64,000 nucleotides of DNA from Actinernus sp. WN-2022 (taxonomy: Eukaryota; Cnidaria; Anthozoa; Actiniaria; Actinernidae). This document shows positions 1 to 13,148 of the stretch, piece by piece. The position numbers were made by a program, and so were the translations under genes. Where the stretch lies: NCBI GenBank assembly GCA_030867875.1, contig JAOWCC010001501.1, forward strand, positions 25,045,036-25,109,035, written 5' to 3'. Within the stretch, counting starts at the first letter, position 1. Every line of letters begins with the position of its first letter. Below the pieces are notes generated by a model, which was given only the letters and a program-made list of their open reading frames with translations, ran no database searches and was not told where the DNA came from.

Positions 1-1975
1 CAATCGGCGCTCAATTCAAAACTCTTGGTGTAATAATAAGTTTCGGGAAGAACGCTAACAGAACGCTAAGTTAAACAATCGGCTCTCAATTCAAAACTCT
101 TGGTGTAAGAATCAAGTTTCGGTAAGAACGCTATAACAGAACGCTAAGTTTAAACAATCGGCGCTCAATTCAAAACTCTTGGTGAAAGAATAAGTTTCAG
201 GAAGAACAGAACGCTAAGTCAAACAATCGGCGCTCAATTCAAAACTCTTGGTGTAAGAATCAGTTTCGGTAAGAACGCTAACAGAACGCTAAGTTAAACA
301 ATCGGCGCTTAATTCAAAACTCTTGGTGTAAGAATAAGTTTCGGGAAGAACGCTAACAGAACGGTAAGTTAAACAATCGGCGCTCAATTCAAATCTCTTG
401 GTGTAAGAATCAGTTTCGGTAAGAACGCTAAGAGAACGCTTAGTTAAACAATCGGCGCTCAATTCAAAACTCTTGGTGTAAGAATCAGTTTCGGGAAGAA
501 CGCTAACAGAACGCTAAGTTAAACTATCGGCGCTCAATTCAAAATTCTTGGTGTAAGAATAAGTTTCGGTAAGAACGCTAACAGAACGCTAAGTTAAACA
601 ATCGGCGCTCAATTCAAAATTCTTGGTGTAAGAATAAGTTTCGGTAAGAACGCTAACAGAACGCTAAGTTAAACAATCGGCGCTCAATTCAAAACTCTTG
701 GTTTAAGAATAAGTTTCGGTCAGAACGCTAACAGAACGGTAAGTTAAACAATCGGCGCTCAATTCAAATCTCTTGGTGTAAGAATCAGTTTCGGGAAGAA
801 CGCTAAAAGAGCGCTTAGTTAAACTATCGGCGCTCAATTCAAAACTCTTGGTGAAAGAATAAGTTTCGGTAAAGAACGCTAACAGAACGCTAAGTTAAAC
901 AATCGGCGCTCAATTCAAAACTCTTGGTGTAAGAATCAGTTTCGGTAAGAACGCTAAGAGAACGCTTAGTTAAACTATCGGCGCTCAATTCAAAACTCTT
1001 GGTTTAAGACTGATAAGTTTCGGGAAGAACGCTAAAAGAGCGCTTAGTTAAACTATCGGCGCTCAATTCAAAACTCTTGGTGAAAGAATAAGTTTCGGTA
1101 AAGAACGCTAACAGAACGCTAAGTTAAACTATCGGCGCTCAATTCAAAATTCTTGGTGTAAGAATAAAGTTTCGGTAAGAACGCTATAACAGAACGCTAA
1201 GTTTAAACAATCGGCGCTCAATTCAAATCTCTTGGTGTAAGAATCAGTTTCGGGAAGAACGCTAAAAGAGCGCTTAGTTAAACTATCGGCGCTCAATTCA
1301 AAACTCTTGGTGAAAGAATAAGTTTCGGTAAAGAACGCTAACAGAACGCTAAGTTAAACAATCGGCGCTCAATTCAAAACTCTTGGTGTAAGAATCAGTT
1401 TCGGTAAGAACGCTAAGAGAACGCTTAGTTAAACTATCGGCGCTCAATTCAAAACTCTTGGTTTAAGACTGATAAGTTTCGGTCAGAACGCTAACAGAAC
1501 GGTAAGTTAAACAATCGGCGCTCAATTCAAATCTCTTGGTGTAAGAATCAGTTTCGGTAAGAACGCTTATAGAACCCTAAGTTAAACAATCGGCGCTCAA
1601 TTCAAAACTCTTGGTGTAAGAATCAATTTCGGGAAGAACGCTAAAAGAGCGCTTAGTTAAACTATCGGCGCTCAATTCAAAACTCTTGGTGAAAGAATAA
1701 GTTTCGGTAAAGAACGCTAACAGAACGCTAAGTTAAACTATCGGCGCTCAATTCAAAATTCTTGGTGTAAGAATAAGTTTCGGTAAGAACGCTAACAGAA
1801 CGCTAAGTTAAACAATCGGCGCTCAATTCAAAACTCTTGGTGTAAGAATCAGTTTCGGTAAGAACGCTAACAGTACGCTAAGTTAAACAATCGGCGCTCA
1901 ATTCAAAACTCTTGGTTTAAGAATAAGTTTCGGTCAGAACGCTAACAGAACGGTAAGTTAAACAATCGGCGCTCA
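1..1975. repeat. 75-bp satellite array, left block
   Basis: Tandem copies of a 75-bp unit, recognisable by AATCGGCGCTCAATTC, then CTCTTGGTGTAAGAAT, then AACGCTAACAGAACGCTAAG. About 26 copies run from the left edge, so the array is truncated there. Several monomer variants recur in a set order (for example one with AAATCTCTTGG followed by one with CTTATAGAACCC), which points to higher-order duplication. No reading frame stays open. It probably lies in the intron before the penultimate ASCC3 exon. Confidence 0.97.
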
Positions 1976-3976
1976 CCCCTGCGAAATGAATTCCCAGCTT
2001 TTTTGGAATTCCTAGGAATTCCTAGGAATTCCTAACTATTCCAAGTGATGCAAATGAGTGTGAGTCCACGAGGTTTGGAATTGCTGGGAATTCCTTGGAA
2101 TTGTAGATAACAAATTAGATAAGGCTTGGAATAGCTAGGAATTCCTAGGAATTCCCAAGATTTCTAAGTCATGCTATTTAATTTAGGAAAGGTGTTAACT
2201 TTAAAGCATGGAATACCTGGGAATTTCTTGGATTTCAAATTTATGAATTTTGGACAGCTTGGAATAGCTTGGAATTCCTAGGAATTACCAACTTACTACC
2301 ATAAAGGACAAATTACTCTATAATTTCGACACAAAATATCACTGCATGCCATTATGCTAAAATTAATCTCGACCACAATTTTCCCTCTAAAACATTTTTT
2401 TATCTTTCAAAGTATCAATAGAACTAGAAGGCTCAAGAAATCACAAGAAATCACTTAAAAACAATTTATTTCTATACATCTTTTTCAAACGATCTAAATT
2501 ACTCACAGAAGCGTAGATTTCTCCAGGACAAAAGGAACTCAGGCTCGCCGAATGACTGCTCCGAGCCCTAGTTTTTCTCGGTTCTCCGGTTTTAAAATGG
2601 CTTTACGTAGTTTCTCAGGCAGACTTGGCAAAACAGTTGAAGACGGAGTTGGTTGACCATTTCATTAGCGTATTATATTCCTCGGATATAGCCACAACAT
2701 TTGCCAAATTAATCCTCAGATGAAGCAGGGATGAAGCACTCTCAATTTGCACTCAAAACATGGCGGCTTTGAACTAACAGATCCCAAGATGCATTGCTTT
2801 AATCTGAAGACCGCTGACGAAAATTGTGCGGGCGCACTCAAACTGCGCGCCATTTCGCCGTTCAAAAGCTAACGGCTTTCTTGCACCTCCTTTCTTGACG
2901 GCGGCAGGACATGGAATCTCTTGTAATATCTGTATAATATGGCTTAAAGACTGAGCAAAGGAGTTTTCAAACCACCCAGGAGATTAGAAAACTATAAAGG
3001 TAAGATGCGATCATAAATTGTTGTGAATTGTAACTAGAAAAGGGAATTCAATGATGGCTTCACTCAGTTCAGTTTCAATCTTTCACATATTTTTATCTCA
3101 CACAGCTTATAAAGTTATAAGCTTATATGCTCTTCACAGGAAACCAAGCTCTGTCCCTGTTTGTGTTTACTAGAAAATAACAAGAGATTTATGAATATAA
3201 TGACCATTTAACCTTGCTTCCATAGTGTATTTAACTACATGTAGGTTGATATGAAGTGATCTCCTTAAAGACTAAAGTATTAAAATTTAAATATCTGTTA
3301 TAATTTATAGGCACTGAGTTCAGCCGCCAGATGACCTTGCTCACTTGATGACTCGCATTTGTTTTAACTGATTGAACAAGAAGAGGTCTATCAGTTGCAG
3401 ATCAGATCAAGTTCATGAGCTGGAAATTATTGGGGGATAAATTTCAGTGTTGGTGACTCAAGCTCTCACTCAATTGCAATGTAATGGACATTCATAACAG
3501 TACAGTTAATTTGTAATTGTTTTATTTTCTGTCGTGTTTTGTCATAGGGATTAGTAATTGGACTGTATGTTACCTCTTTATTTAATATAGCAAGTCATTT
3601 ATGTTGTCTTAAATAAAGGCAGTATAAAACATATTTTGAGATAATTATTGTTTCATATGAACACCAGTTCATTTAATAAGTGACATATTTTCTCACATTC
3701 CTTGAATACTAAGAAATGCCTAGGAATTCTTAGGAATTCCTAGGAATTCCTAGGAATTCCTAGGAATCCAAGTTACCCTACAGGCAACAATAATATTCCT
3801 AGGAATTCCTAGGAATTCCTAGGAATTTTTTCATGCTCCTGACAGAAGATCAAGTAATCCTTGGAATTCCTAGGAATTCCTAGGAATTCCATGTTCCAAT
3901 TTACCGTGAAAATTAACACCTCCATCTAGGAAAATCCTAGGAATTCCTAGGAATTCTCAGCTTCATTTCGCAGGGG
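1976..3976. mobile_element. 2.0-kb non-autonomous TIR transposon inserted in the 75-bp satellite
   Basis: The ends are inverted: CCCCTGCGAAATGAA at the left and its complement at the right. The flanking satellite reads gctCA on the left and CAattc on the right, so the target duplication appears to be CA. An uninterrupted copy of the same satellite junction exists near 4330-4360. Both ends (about 1990-2290 and 3715-3960) are packed with the palindromic motif TAGGAATTCCTA. The interior, 2300-3700, has no long reading frame, but around 2540-3010 it looks like a gene 5' region (CG-rich, AACATGGCGGC, then a GTAAGA donor-like site). I cannot assign a superfamily. Confidence 0.85.
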
Positions 3977-5327
3977 CAATTCAAATCTCTTGGTGTAAGA
4001 ATCAGTTTCGGTAAGAACGCTTATAGAACCCTAAGTTAAACAATCGGCGCTCAATTCAAAACTCTTGGTGTAAGAATCACTTTCGGGAAGAACGCTAAAA
4101 GAGCGCTTAGTTAAACTATCGGCGCTCAATTCAAAACTCTTGGTGAAAGAATAAGTTTCGGTAAAGAACGCTAACAGAACGCTAAGTTAAACAATCGGCG
4201 CTCAATTCAAAACTCTTGGTGTAAGAATCAGTTTCGGTAAGAACGCTAAGAGAACGATTAGTTAAACTATCGGCGCTCAATTCAAAACTCTTGGTTTAAG
4301 AATAAGTTTCGGTCAGAACGCTAACAGAACGGTAAGTTAAACAATCGGCGCTCAATTCAAATCTCTTGGTGTAAGAATCAGTTTCGGTAAGAACGCTTAT
4401 AGAACCCTAAGTTAAACAATCGGCGCTCAATTCAAAACTCTTGGTGTAAGAATCAATTTCGGGAAGAACGCTAAAAGAGCGCTTAGTTAAACTATCGGCG
4501 CTCAATTCAAAACTCTTGGTGAAAGAATAAGTTTCGGTAAAGAACGCTAGCAGAACGCTAAGTTAAACTATCGGCGCTCAATTCAAAATTCTTGGTGTAA
4601 GAATAAGTTTCGGTAAGAACGCTAACAGAACGCTAAGTTAAACAATCGGCGCTCAATTCAAAACTCTTGGTGTAAGAATCAGTTTCGGTAAGAACGCTAA
4701 CAGAACGCTAAGTTAAACAATCGGCGCTCAATTCAAAACTCTTGGTTTATGAATAAGTTTCGGTCAGAACGCTTATAGAACCCTAAGTTAACTGAACAAT
4801 CGGCGCTGACAATTCAAAACTCTTGGTGTAAGAATCAATTTCGGGAAGAACGCTAAAAGAGCGCTTAGTTAAACTATCGGCGCTCAATTCAAAACTCTTG
4901 GTGAAAGAATAAGTTTCGGTAAAGAACGCTAACAGAACGCTAAGTTAAACAATCGGCGCTCAATTCAAAACTCTTGGTGTAAGAATCAGTTTCGGTAAGA
5001 ACGCTAAGAGAACGCTTAGTTAAACTATCGACGCTCAATTCAAAACTCTTGGTGAAAGAATCAGTTTCGGTAAGAACGCTAACAGTACACTAAGTTAAAC
5101 AATCGGCGCTCAATTCAAAACTCTTGGTGTAAGAAACAGTTTCGGGAAGAACGCTAACAGAACGCTAAGTTAAATTATCGGCGCTCAATTCAAAACTCTT
5201 GGTGAAAGAATAAGTTTCGGTAAAGAACGCTAACAGTACGCTAAGTTAAACGATCGGCGCTCAATTCAAAACTCTTGGTGTAAGAATCAGTTTCGGTAAA
5301 GAACGCCAACAGAACGCTAAGTTAAAC
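3977..5327. repeat. 75-bp satellite array, right block
   Basis: Continuation of the left array after the transposon, about 18 further 75-bp units with the same variants. The part around 4290-4420 is the paralogous empty version of the transposon target. The array ends at GTTAAACGCTTGATTCG. Confidence 0.96.
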
Positions 5328-6760
5328 GCTTGATTCGACTTTACTTACTTGGTTGTCCTGCTAGTGCTCGGCAAAACTTTACTTTGATTTCACACAATGA
5401 TAACACCGTCTGTCTGCATGTTTATTATGACTTTCAAGAACTGTCGTTTGTGTTAAAATTGACTTTAAAACCAGAAGTGCCGTTTGATAATAACTTTTCA
5501 AGAGCCGTTCTGCTAATGCTCGGCAAAACTTTACTTTGACATCACAGACATCGATCAATACAACCAGATACAACGTGCAAAGGTATTTACGTCAAAGGCT
5601 AAATTTACATGCTTCTGACCGAGCGAAATTTGTCGCATGAATTTTGCCATGTTCCACTGTCAGCTTTTGCAGTTTTGGAGGGTAGGATCTTCAGTTCTAA
5701 CAACAGAAGCCGATGACTTAAACCTTGTTTCATAAAATAAGTGAAAACAATTTTCGTTTCATTGACACTTTAAGATGTCGGTGATAAGCAGTTTACGATA
5801 GCTTGATAATGTTAGCGCAGGGAGCTGTTTAGCGCTAGCGAATGGTCTATCAAAATGTCCAAGTACTCGTCGTTTTTAGCCTCAGATTGGATACTCGCAA
5901 AAAATAACAAAATGCTTCCTATTCCTCGGTGCTCTCAAGGATCCCAAACCATATCTGCTTGTGCTCGCCATAAAAATGCCAACTGCTCGCCAGTGCTCGA
6001 ATTCACTATTCCTAACGTTTTCCTACGTAACTTGAAACAAGAACACAAATGTGATAAGAGCGACGCAACTTAAAATAATCGATCGCGCTTAAAGCACATG
6101 TTGTTGACATTAATACATTTTGGTGCTTTCCAATTTGAATTTCCCGCTTGGCTGATTAGGCCAGGCCTGACAATCGTACATTTGAGGTCCACTGGGATTA
6201 CGGAAGGCCGGAGGAGGCGGAGCTTAGCATTGAGTGCTCGAGATTTTCACCATTGTGTAAAGGGACATGTTTGGCTAGATCCTCATTACGGGAAAAAAGT
6301 CAAAACCGATACAACTTGGAATGCAAAGTTCAAGTCATTATTTTTACTTAGACTGATTATTGACTTATACCTTTCATTTGCCGAGTGAAACTTGAAACAT
6401 TTTCCAACACAGACCGAGAAAAAGCCATTCAAAACCGGTCCAAAACTTCGCTTCAGTCAAATTTTGGTCAAATTTACCCAATATTTGACTGCAAAGCGAT
6501 ACTACTTAGCGAGCTTCAACCTTCGTAATACTTTTCAAAAAGCTTCGTTAGCCCTTAATCTCACATAAGTCCAGTGAAACTTTAATACTTTCCAAATCTG
6601 AGAAACTAAAAAAGTGATAAAATGAGGGAGACCTCGCTCAAATTTGGCCCATTCTTCTGTAAATCTGATCAAAATTTTGAAATACCCGCGCGCTTGAGTG
6701 ATCACTTCATATGTAAATTAGCCCTCGTTAACGAGATATGTCCATTCATTCTGCGCGATG
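5328..6760. other. Non-coding spacer between two satellites
   Basis: No gene recognised. GCTCGGCAAAACTTTACTTT occurs twice (about 5368 and 5519), suggesting a decayed duplication of about 150 bp. The short reading frames here (for example 6098-6388) show no family signature or codon bias I can identify. Confidence 0.5.
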
Positions 6761-9700
6761 CTTAGTTCATTACCCGGAGCGTCCATCTCCCATACTATAT
6801 CTTAGTTCATTACCAGGAGCGTTCATCTCCCATACTATATCTTAGTTCATTACCAGGAGCGTCCATCTCCCATACTATATCTTAGTTCATTACCAGGAGC
6901 GTCCATCTCCCATACTATATCTTAGTTCCTTACCAGGAGCGTCCATCTCCCATACTATATCTTAGTTCATTACCAGGAGCGTCCATCTCCCATACTATAT
7001 CTTAGTTCCTTACCAGGAGCGTCCATCTCCCATACTATATCTTAGTTCCTTACCAGGAGCGTCCATCTCCCATACTATATCTTAGTTCATTACCAGGAGC
7101 GTCCATCTCCCATACTATATCTTAGTTCATTCCCAAAAGCGTCCATCTCCCATACTATATCTTAGTTCCTTACCAGGAGCGTCCATCTCCCATACTATAT
7201 CTTAGTTCATTCCCAGGAGCGTCCATCTCCCATACTATATCTTAGTTCATTACCAGGAGCGTCCATCTCCCATACTATATCTTAGTTCATTACCAGGAGT
7301 GTCATCTCCCATACTATATCTTAGTTCATTACCAGGAGCGTCCATCTCCCATACTATATCTTAGTTCCTTACCAGGAGCGTCCATCTCCCATACTATATC
7401 TTAGTTCCTTACCAGGAGCGTCCATCTCCCATACTATATATTAGTTCATTACCCGGAGCGTCCATCTCCCATACTATATCTTAGTTCATTACCAGGAGCG
7501 TCCATCTCCCATACTATATCTTAGTTCATTACCAGGAGCGTCCATCTCCCATACTATATCTTAGTTCCTTACCAGGAGCGTCCATCTCCCATACTATATC
7601 TTAGTTCCTTACCAGGAGCGTCCATCTCCCATACTATATCTTAGTTCATTACCAGGAGCGTCCATCTCCCATACTATATCTTAGTTCCTTACCAGGAGCG
7701 TCCATCTCCCATACTATATCTTAGTTCATTACCAGGAGCGTCCATCTCCCATACTATATCTTAGTTCATTACCAGGAGCGTCCATCTCCCATACTATATC
7801 TTAGTTCATTACCAGGAGCGTCCATCTCCCATACTATATCTTAGTTCATTACCAGGAGCGTCCATCTCCCATGCTATATCTTAGTTCCTTACCAGGAGCA
7901 TCCATCTCCCATGCAATATCTTAGTTCATTACCAGGAGCGTCCATCTCCCATGCTATATCTTAGTTCATTACCAGGAGCGTCCATCTCCCATACTATATC
8001 TTAGTTCATTACCCGGAGCGTCCATCTCCCATACTATATCTTAGTTCATTACCAGGAGCGTCCATCTCCCATACTATATCTTAGTTCATTACCAGGAGCG
8101 TCCATCTCCCATACTATATCTTAGTTCATTACCCGGAGCGTCCATCTCCCATACTATATCTTAGTTCATTACCAGGAGCGTTCATCTCCCATACTATATC
8201 TTAGTTCATTACCAGGAGCGTCCATCTCCCATACTATATCTTAGTTCATTACCAGGAGCGTCCATCTCCCATACTATATCTTAGTTCCTTACCAGGAGCG
8301 TCCATCTCCCATACTATATCTTAGTTCATTACCAGGAGCGTCCATCTCCCATACTATATCTTAGTTCCTTACCAGGAGCGTCCATCTCCCATACTATATC
8401 TTAGTTCCTTACCAGGAGCGTCCATCTCCCATACTATATCTTAGTTCATTACCAGGAGCGTCCATCTCCCATACTATATCTTAGTTCCTTACCAGGAGCG
8501 TCCATCTCCCATACTATATCTTAGTTCCTTACCAGGAGCGTCCATCTCCCATACTATATCTTAGTTCATTCCCAGGAGCGTCCATCTCCCATACTATATC
8601 TTAGTTCATTACCAGGAGCGTCCATCTCCCATACTATATCTTAGTTCCTTACCAGGAGCGTCCATCTCCCATACTATATCTTAGTTCATTCCCAGGAGCG
8701 TCCATCTCCCATACTATATCTTAGTTCATTACCAGGAGCGTCCATCTCCCATACTATATCTTAGTTCATTACCAGGAGTGTCATCTCCCATACTATATCT
8801 TAGTTCATTACCAGGAGCGTCCATCTCCCATACTATATCTTAGTTCATTACCAGGAGCGTTCATTACCAGGAGCGTCCATCTCCCATACTATATCTTAGT
8901 TCATTACCAGGAGCGTCCATCTCCCATACTATATCTTAGTTCATTACCAGGAGCGTCCATCTCCCATACTATATCTTAGTTCATTACCAGGAGCGTCCAT
9001 CTCCCATACTATATCTTAGTTCATTACCAGGAGCGTCCATCTCCCATACTATATCTTAGTTCCTTACCAGGAGCGTCCATCTCCCATACTATATCTTAGT
9101 TCATTACCAGGAGCGTCCATCTCCCATACTATATCTTAGTTCATTACCAGGAGCGTCCATCTCCCATACTATATCTTAGTTCATTACCAGGAGCGTCCAT
9201 CTCCCATACTATATCTTAGTTCATTACCAGGAGCGTCCATCTCCCATACTATATCTTAGTTCATTACCAGGAGCGTCCATCTCCCATACTATATCTTAGT
9301 TCCTTACCAGGAGCGTCCATCTCCCATACTATATCTTAGTTCATTACCCGGAGCGTCCATCTCCCATACTATATCTTAGTTCATTACCAGGAGCGTCCAT
9401 CTCCCATACTATATCTTAGTTCATTACCAGGAGCGTCCATCTCCCATACTATATCTTTGTTCCTTACCAGGAGCGTCCATCTCCCATACTATATCTTAGT
9501 TCCTTACCAGGAGCGTCCATCTCCCATACTATATCTTAGTTCATTACCAGGAGCGTCCATCTCCCATACTATATCTTAGTTCATTACCAGGAGCGTTCAT
9601 TACCAGGAGCGTCCATCTCCCATACTATATCTTAGTTCCTTACCAGGAGCGTCCATCTCCCATACTATATATTAGTTCATTACCCGGAGCGTCCATCTCC

Positions 9701-11140
9701 CATACTATATCTTAGTTCATTACCAGGAGCGTCCATCTCCCATACTATATCTTAGTTCATTACCAGGAGCGTCCATCTCCCATACTATATCTTAGTTCCT
9801 TACCAGGAGCGTCCATCTCCCATACTATATCTTAGTTCATTACCAGGAGTGTCATCTCCCATACTATATCTTAGTTCATTACCAGGAGCGTCCATCTCCC
9901 ATACTATATCTTAGTTCATTACCAGGAGCGTTCATTACCAGGAGCGTCCATCTCCCATACTATATCTTAGTTCATTACCAGGAGCGTCCATCTCCCATAC
10001 TATATCTTAGTTCATTACCAGGAGCGTCCATCTCCCATACTATATCTTAGTTCATTACCAGGAGCGTCCATCTCCCATACTATATCTTAGTTCATTACCA
10101 GGAGCGTCCATCTCCCATACTATATCTTAGTTCCTTACCAGGAGCGTCCATCTCCCATACTATATCTTAGTTCATTACCAGGAGCGTCCATCTCCCATAC
10201 TATATCTTAGTTCATTACCAGGAGCGTTCATTACCAGGAGCGTCCATCTCCCATACTATATCTTAGTTCCTTACCAGGAGCGTCCATCTCCCATACTATA
10301 TATTAGTTCATTACCCGTAGCGTCCATCTCCCATACTATATCTTAGTTCATTACCAGGAGCGTCCATCTCCCATACTATATCTTAGTTCATTACCAGGAG
10401 CGTCCATCTCCCATACTATATCTTAGTTCCTTACCAGGAGCGTCCATCTCCCATACTATATCTTAGGTCATTACCAGGAGCGTCCATCTCCCATACTATA
10501 TCTTAGTTCATTACCATGAGCGTCCATCTCCCATACTATATCTTAGTTCCTTACCAGGAGCGTCCATTTCCCATACTATATCTTAGTTCATTACCAGGAG
10601 CGTCCATCTCCCATACTATATCTTAGTTCCTTACCAGGAGCGTCCATCTCCCATACTATATCTTAGTTCCTTACCAGGAGCGTCCATCTCCCATACTATA
10701 TCTTAGTTCATTACCAGGAGCGTCCATCTCCCATACTATATCTTAGTTCCTTACCAGGAGCGTCCATCTCCCATACTATATCTTAGTTCCTTACCAGGAG
10801 CGTCCATCTCCCATACTATATCTTAGTTCCTTACCAGGAGCGTCCATCTCCCATACTATATCTTAGTTCCTTACCAGGAGCGTCCATCTCCCATACTATA
10901 TCTTAGTTCATTACCAGGAGCGTCCATCTCCCATACTATATCTTAGTTCCTTACCAGGAGCGTCCATCTCCCATACTATATCTTAGTTCCTTACCAGGAG
11001 CGTCCATCTCCCATACTATATCTTAGTTCCTTACCAGGAGCGTCCATCTCCCATACTATATCTTAGTTCCTTACCAGGAGCGTCCATCTCCCATACTATA
11101 TCTTAGTTCATTACCCGGAGCGTCCATCTCCCATACTATA
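6761..11140. repeat. 40-bp satellite array
   Basis: About 110 nearly identical copies of a 40-bp unit: CTTAGTTCATTACCAGGAGC followed by GTCCATCTCCCATACTATAT. Most differences are one A/C switch (TTCATT or TTCCTT) and CCAGG or CCCGG. Rare variants mark segmental duplications inside the array: a shortened unit ending GCGTTCATTACCAGG at about 8856, 9595, 9930 and 10225; TATATATTAG at about 7436, 9667 and 10290; and GGAGTGTCATC at about 7294, 8775 and 9846. All frames contain stops. The low divergence implies recent amplification or homogenisation. Confidence 0.98.
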
Positions 11141-11149
11141 CACCTTGGG

Positions 11150-11551
11150 CTATTTATTATCCATTTTGTAAACTACGAAAGGCTGGGAATGAGTGTGCAA
11201 ATTTAAACTAATTGTATTTTATTTTTTTAAATTGAACCCCACCACAAGAAAGACCACATCGAAATTTTTTTTGTTTACTAAAATATTTGAGTAAACAAGA
11301 ACTGACTAGAAGTGTTTGAAAATTCGGGGTGACACCGTCCCCCAAACCATACTGAACTCTTATTTTTGTGATTGCTATTCAGTTCTTATTTACTCAAACA
11401 TCTTCAAATTCGTTCAACATACTAATTTATATGTAATGTTTCTTGTGGTGGGGTTCATTTAAAAACAATAAAATTTGTTATTAATTTTAATAAATTCGAT
11501 TAAATTTACACACTCGGCCCCAGCCCTTTTACAGTTTACGAAAGGGCTAAT
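11150..11551. mobile_element. Foldback/MITE-like element
   Basis: Imperfect inverted arms of about 105-115 bp (about 11150-11255 and 11437-11551) share GAACCCCACCACAAGAAA and a GTAAACT-to-GGCTGGG block. The spacer has no coding potential. Target duplication not determined. Confidence 0.7.
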
Positions 11552-12121
11552 AGAACCAGATTTCATTGTTTTATAAACAATTTACCTTCTTTTGACTTTC
11601 TCAAAGTCCTTCTTAGGCCCCCGCACGAAGGACTTTTCCCACTTGCAGCGCGCCAAATTTACCAGTTGATTTTTCAATCGGAGGCGTGGCTTATGATGTA
11701 CTAAGATTTGCCCAATCACAAAGCGTCAATTCTTCAGGCATTGTATGTTGACGTGTCAAGTCAGTCGACCGTGGATGTGGTTTTTACAATTTGAGTGTAC
11801 TCATAAAGAGTTTGTCAAAGGCGCGAAATATAAGCTCCGCCCCTGAAACGTGTTTTCGCGCCAAAACATAATCCCCCGAAGTGAAACAAGTCGAACTCGC
11901 CTCTCGCTTCGATTCTCGCGCTCGCTTTTTGACCCAGTAATCGCTTACCCAGTGACTAAGCGAGTTCGACTTGGAGCAAGTCTACACCTTCTTTTGCTAG
12001 AGTGCGAACACTGAACGCATAAACGAACAGTACGATTTTAAATTATAATAATTGTATATATCATTATGACAATGATTACTTAACTATACATTTTATTCAT
12101 TTGTCAAAAGCTAAATACTAA
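11552..12121. other. Intron-like spacer
   Basis: No gene recognised. A short inverted pair, AAGTCGAACTCGC and GCGAGTTCGACTT (about 11889-11973), surrounds a CG-rich stretch. Otherwise unremarkable. Confidence 0.4.
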
Positions 12122-12170
12122 AGGCGCTTACATTTACGAGAACTAACTGGTCTGATGGGCCAGTTCTTAA

Positions 12171-12758
12171 AGTGCCCCTACGATCAAATTTTGACATATC
12201 AATGTTTTTGCATATTCATAAAGTAGAGTTCATATATTATTACCAGTTCAAATTGTTTTTCGATACAACGACAGGAAGTCTTATTTTTTTAGCTCCGAAT
12301 ATTGAATCTACACGTCCGCCATTATGGAAGCCGTGCCCTTTGTTCAGCTTTAAACAAAGGTTTATTCACCGGAAATGATGTCATACACTTAACGCTCGCC
12401 TGCAGAAGACAACGCCTGGAGGCATATTTCTACTAAAAACGTCTTCACGTACATAAGAAGAAAGTTATATTTATCTTTGCGAGGTTGGCTACTTTTTTAT
12501 GCACGCTATTTCGCGCCACGAGGTTGTCGTGTTAAGTGTATGACATCACTTCCGGTGAATAAACCTTTGTTTAAAGCTGAACAAAGAGCTTCCAGCAATG
12601 GCGGACAGGATTTTACCGGTAAACTCTCCTAAAATTTGTGGTTTAAGATGCCCATTTGGGAATATTTTTTACTATTTCGGATATTTCTAATACTGATTGA
12701 CCTATAGACACTGAAAAAGTGGCAAATCGAAATGGTAAAGTTTCGTCGTAGTGGCACT
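12171..12758. mobile_element. TTAA-flanked MITE with internal hairpin
   Basis: Begins AGTGCCCCTACGA after TTAA (12167-12170) and ends with the near-complement TCGTAGTGGCACT before TTAA (12759-12762). Inside is a second inverted repeat (about 12314-12400 against 12525-12606) sharing TTCACCGGAA and GTTTAAAGCTGAAC-type arms. TTAA duplication is typical of the piggyBac and Kolobok superfamilies; which one is not decidable here. Confidence 0.7.
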
Positions 12759-12762
12759 TTAA

Positions 12763-13148
12763 AGTATGAACCTCCTAAAAGTTTGAATACTTATGTGAAG
12801 AAAGTTTCGATTAACAGTGTATACTTTGTTCTTCGCTTGTTTGAAATCGTGTAAATTTGACCTTTGCTGATCCATGACCGCGTAACTAAAAGCCTGGGTC
12901 GATTCCTGGGTAGACGTCATCTTGACGTCATATAATTAATTCGACTTTGCAATCATTTGAAGAAATACTTTAAATGTTGACTAAACTGACTTTTTTCTTT
13001 ACTAATAACTTAGAAACTGTGTATATTTTCTATGCATCGATGTTGTTGTGATAAGTATTCTCTGTAAGCCAAAACTTTCTTCACAGAAGTACTCAAAACG
13101 TTTCGAAGGTTCATAGCTATAAAACTTGCAAGAAGGGTTATAGGAACT
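12763..13148. mobile_element. Palindromic TTAA MITE, family copy 1
   Basis: Shares TTAA (12759-12762) with its left neighbour and ends at TTAA 13149-13152. The arms contain GTGAAGAAAGTTTCG and the inverse CTTTCTTCACAGAAGTACTC. The centre carries GGGTCGATTCCTGGGTAGAC and a perfect TGACGTCA (12923-12930). Relatives lie at 13802-18285, 19574-20085 and 49651-50189. Confidence 0.75.

Noticed and set aside
6098..6388. 96-codon + frame in the spacer
   Set aside because: No recognisable motif, splice partner or codon signature; frames of this length are expected by chance.
1..11140. CRISPR-like arrays at the left of the window
   Set aside because: The repeats are directly tandem, with no unique spacers and no cas genes, in animal DNA. 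They are satellites.
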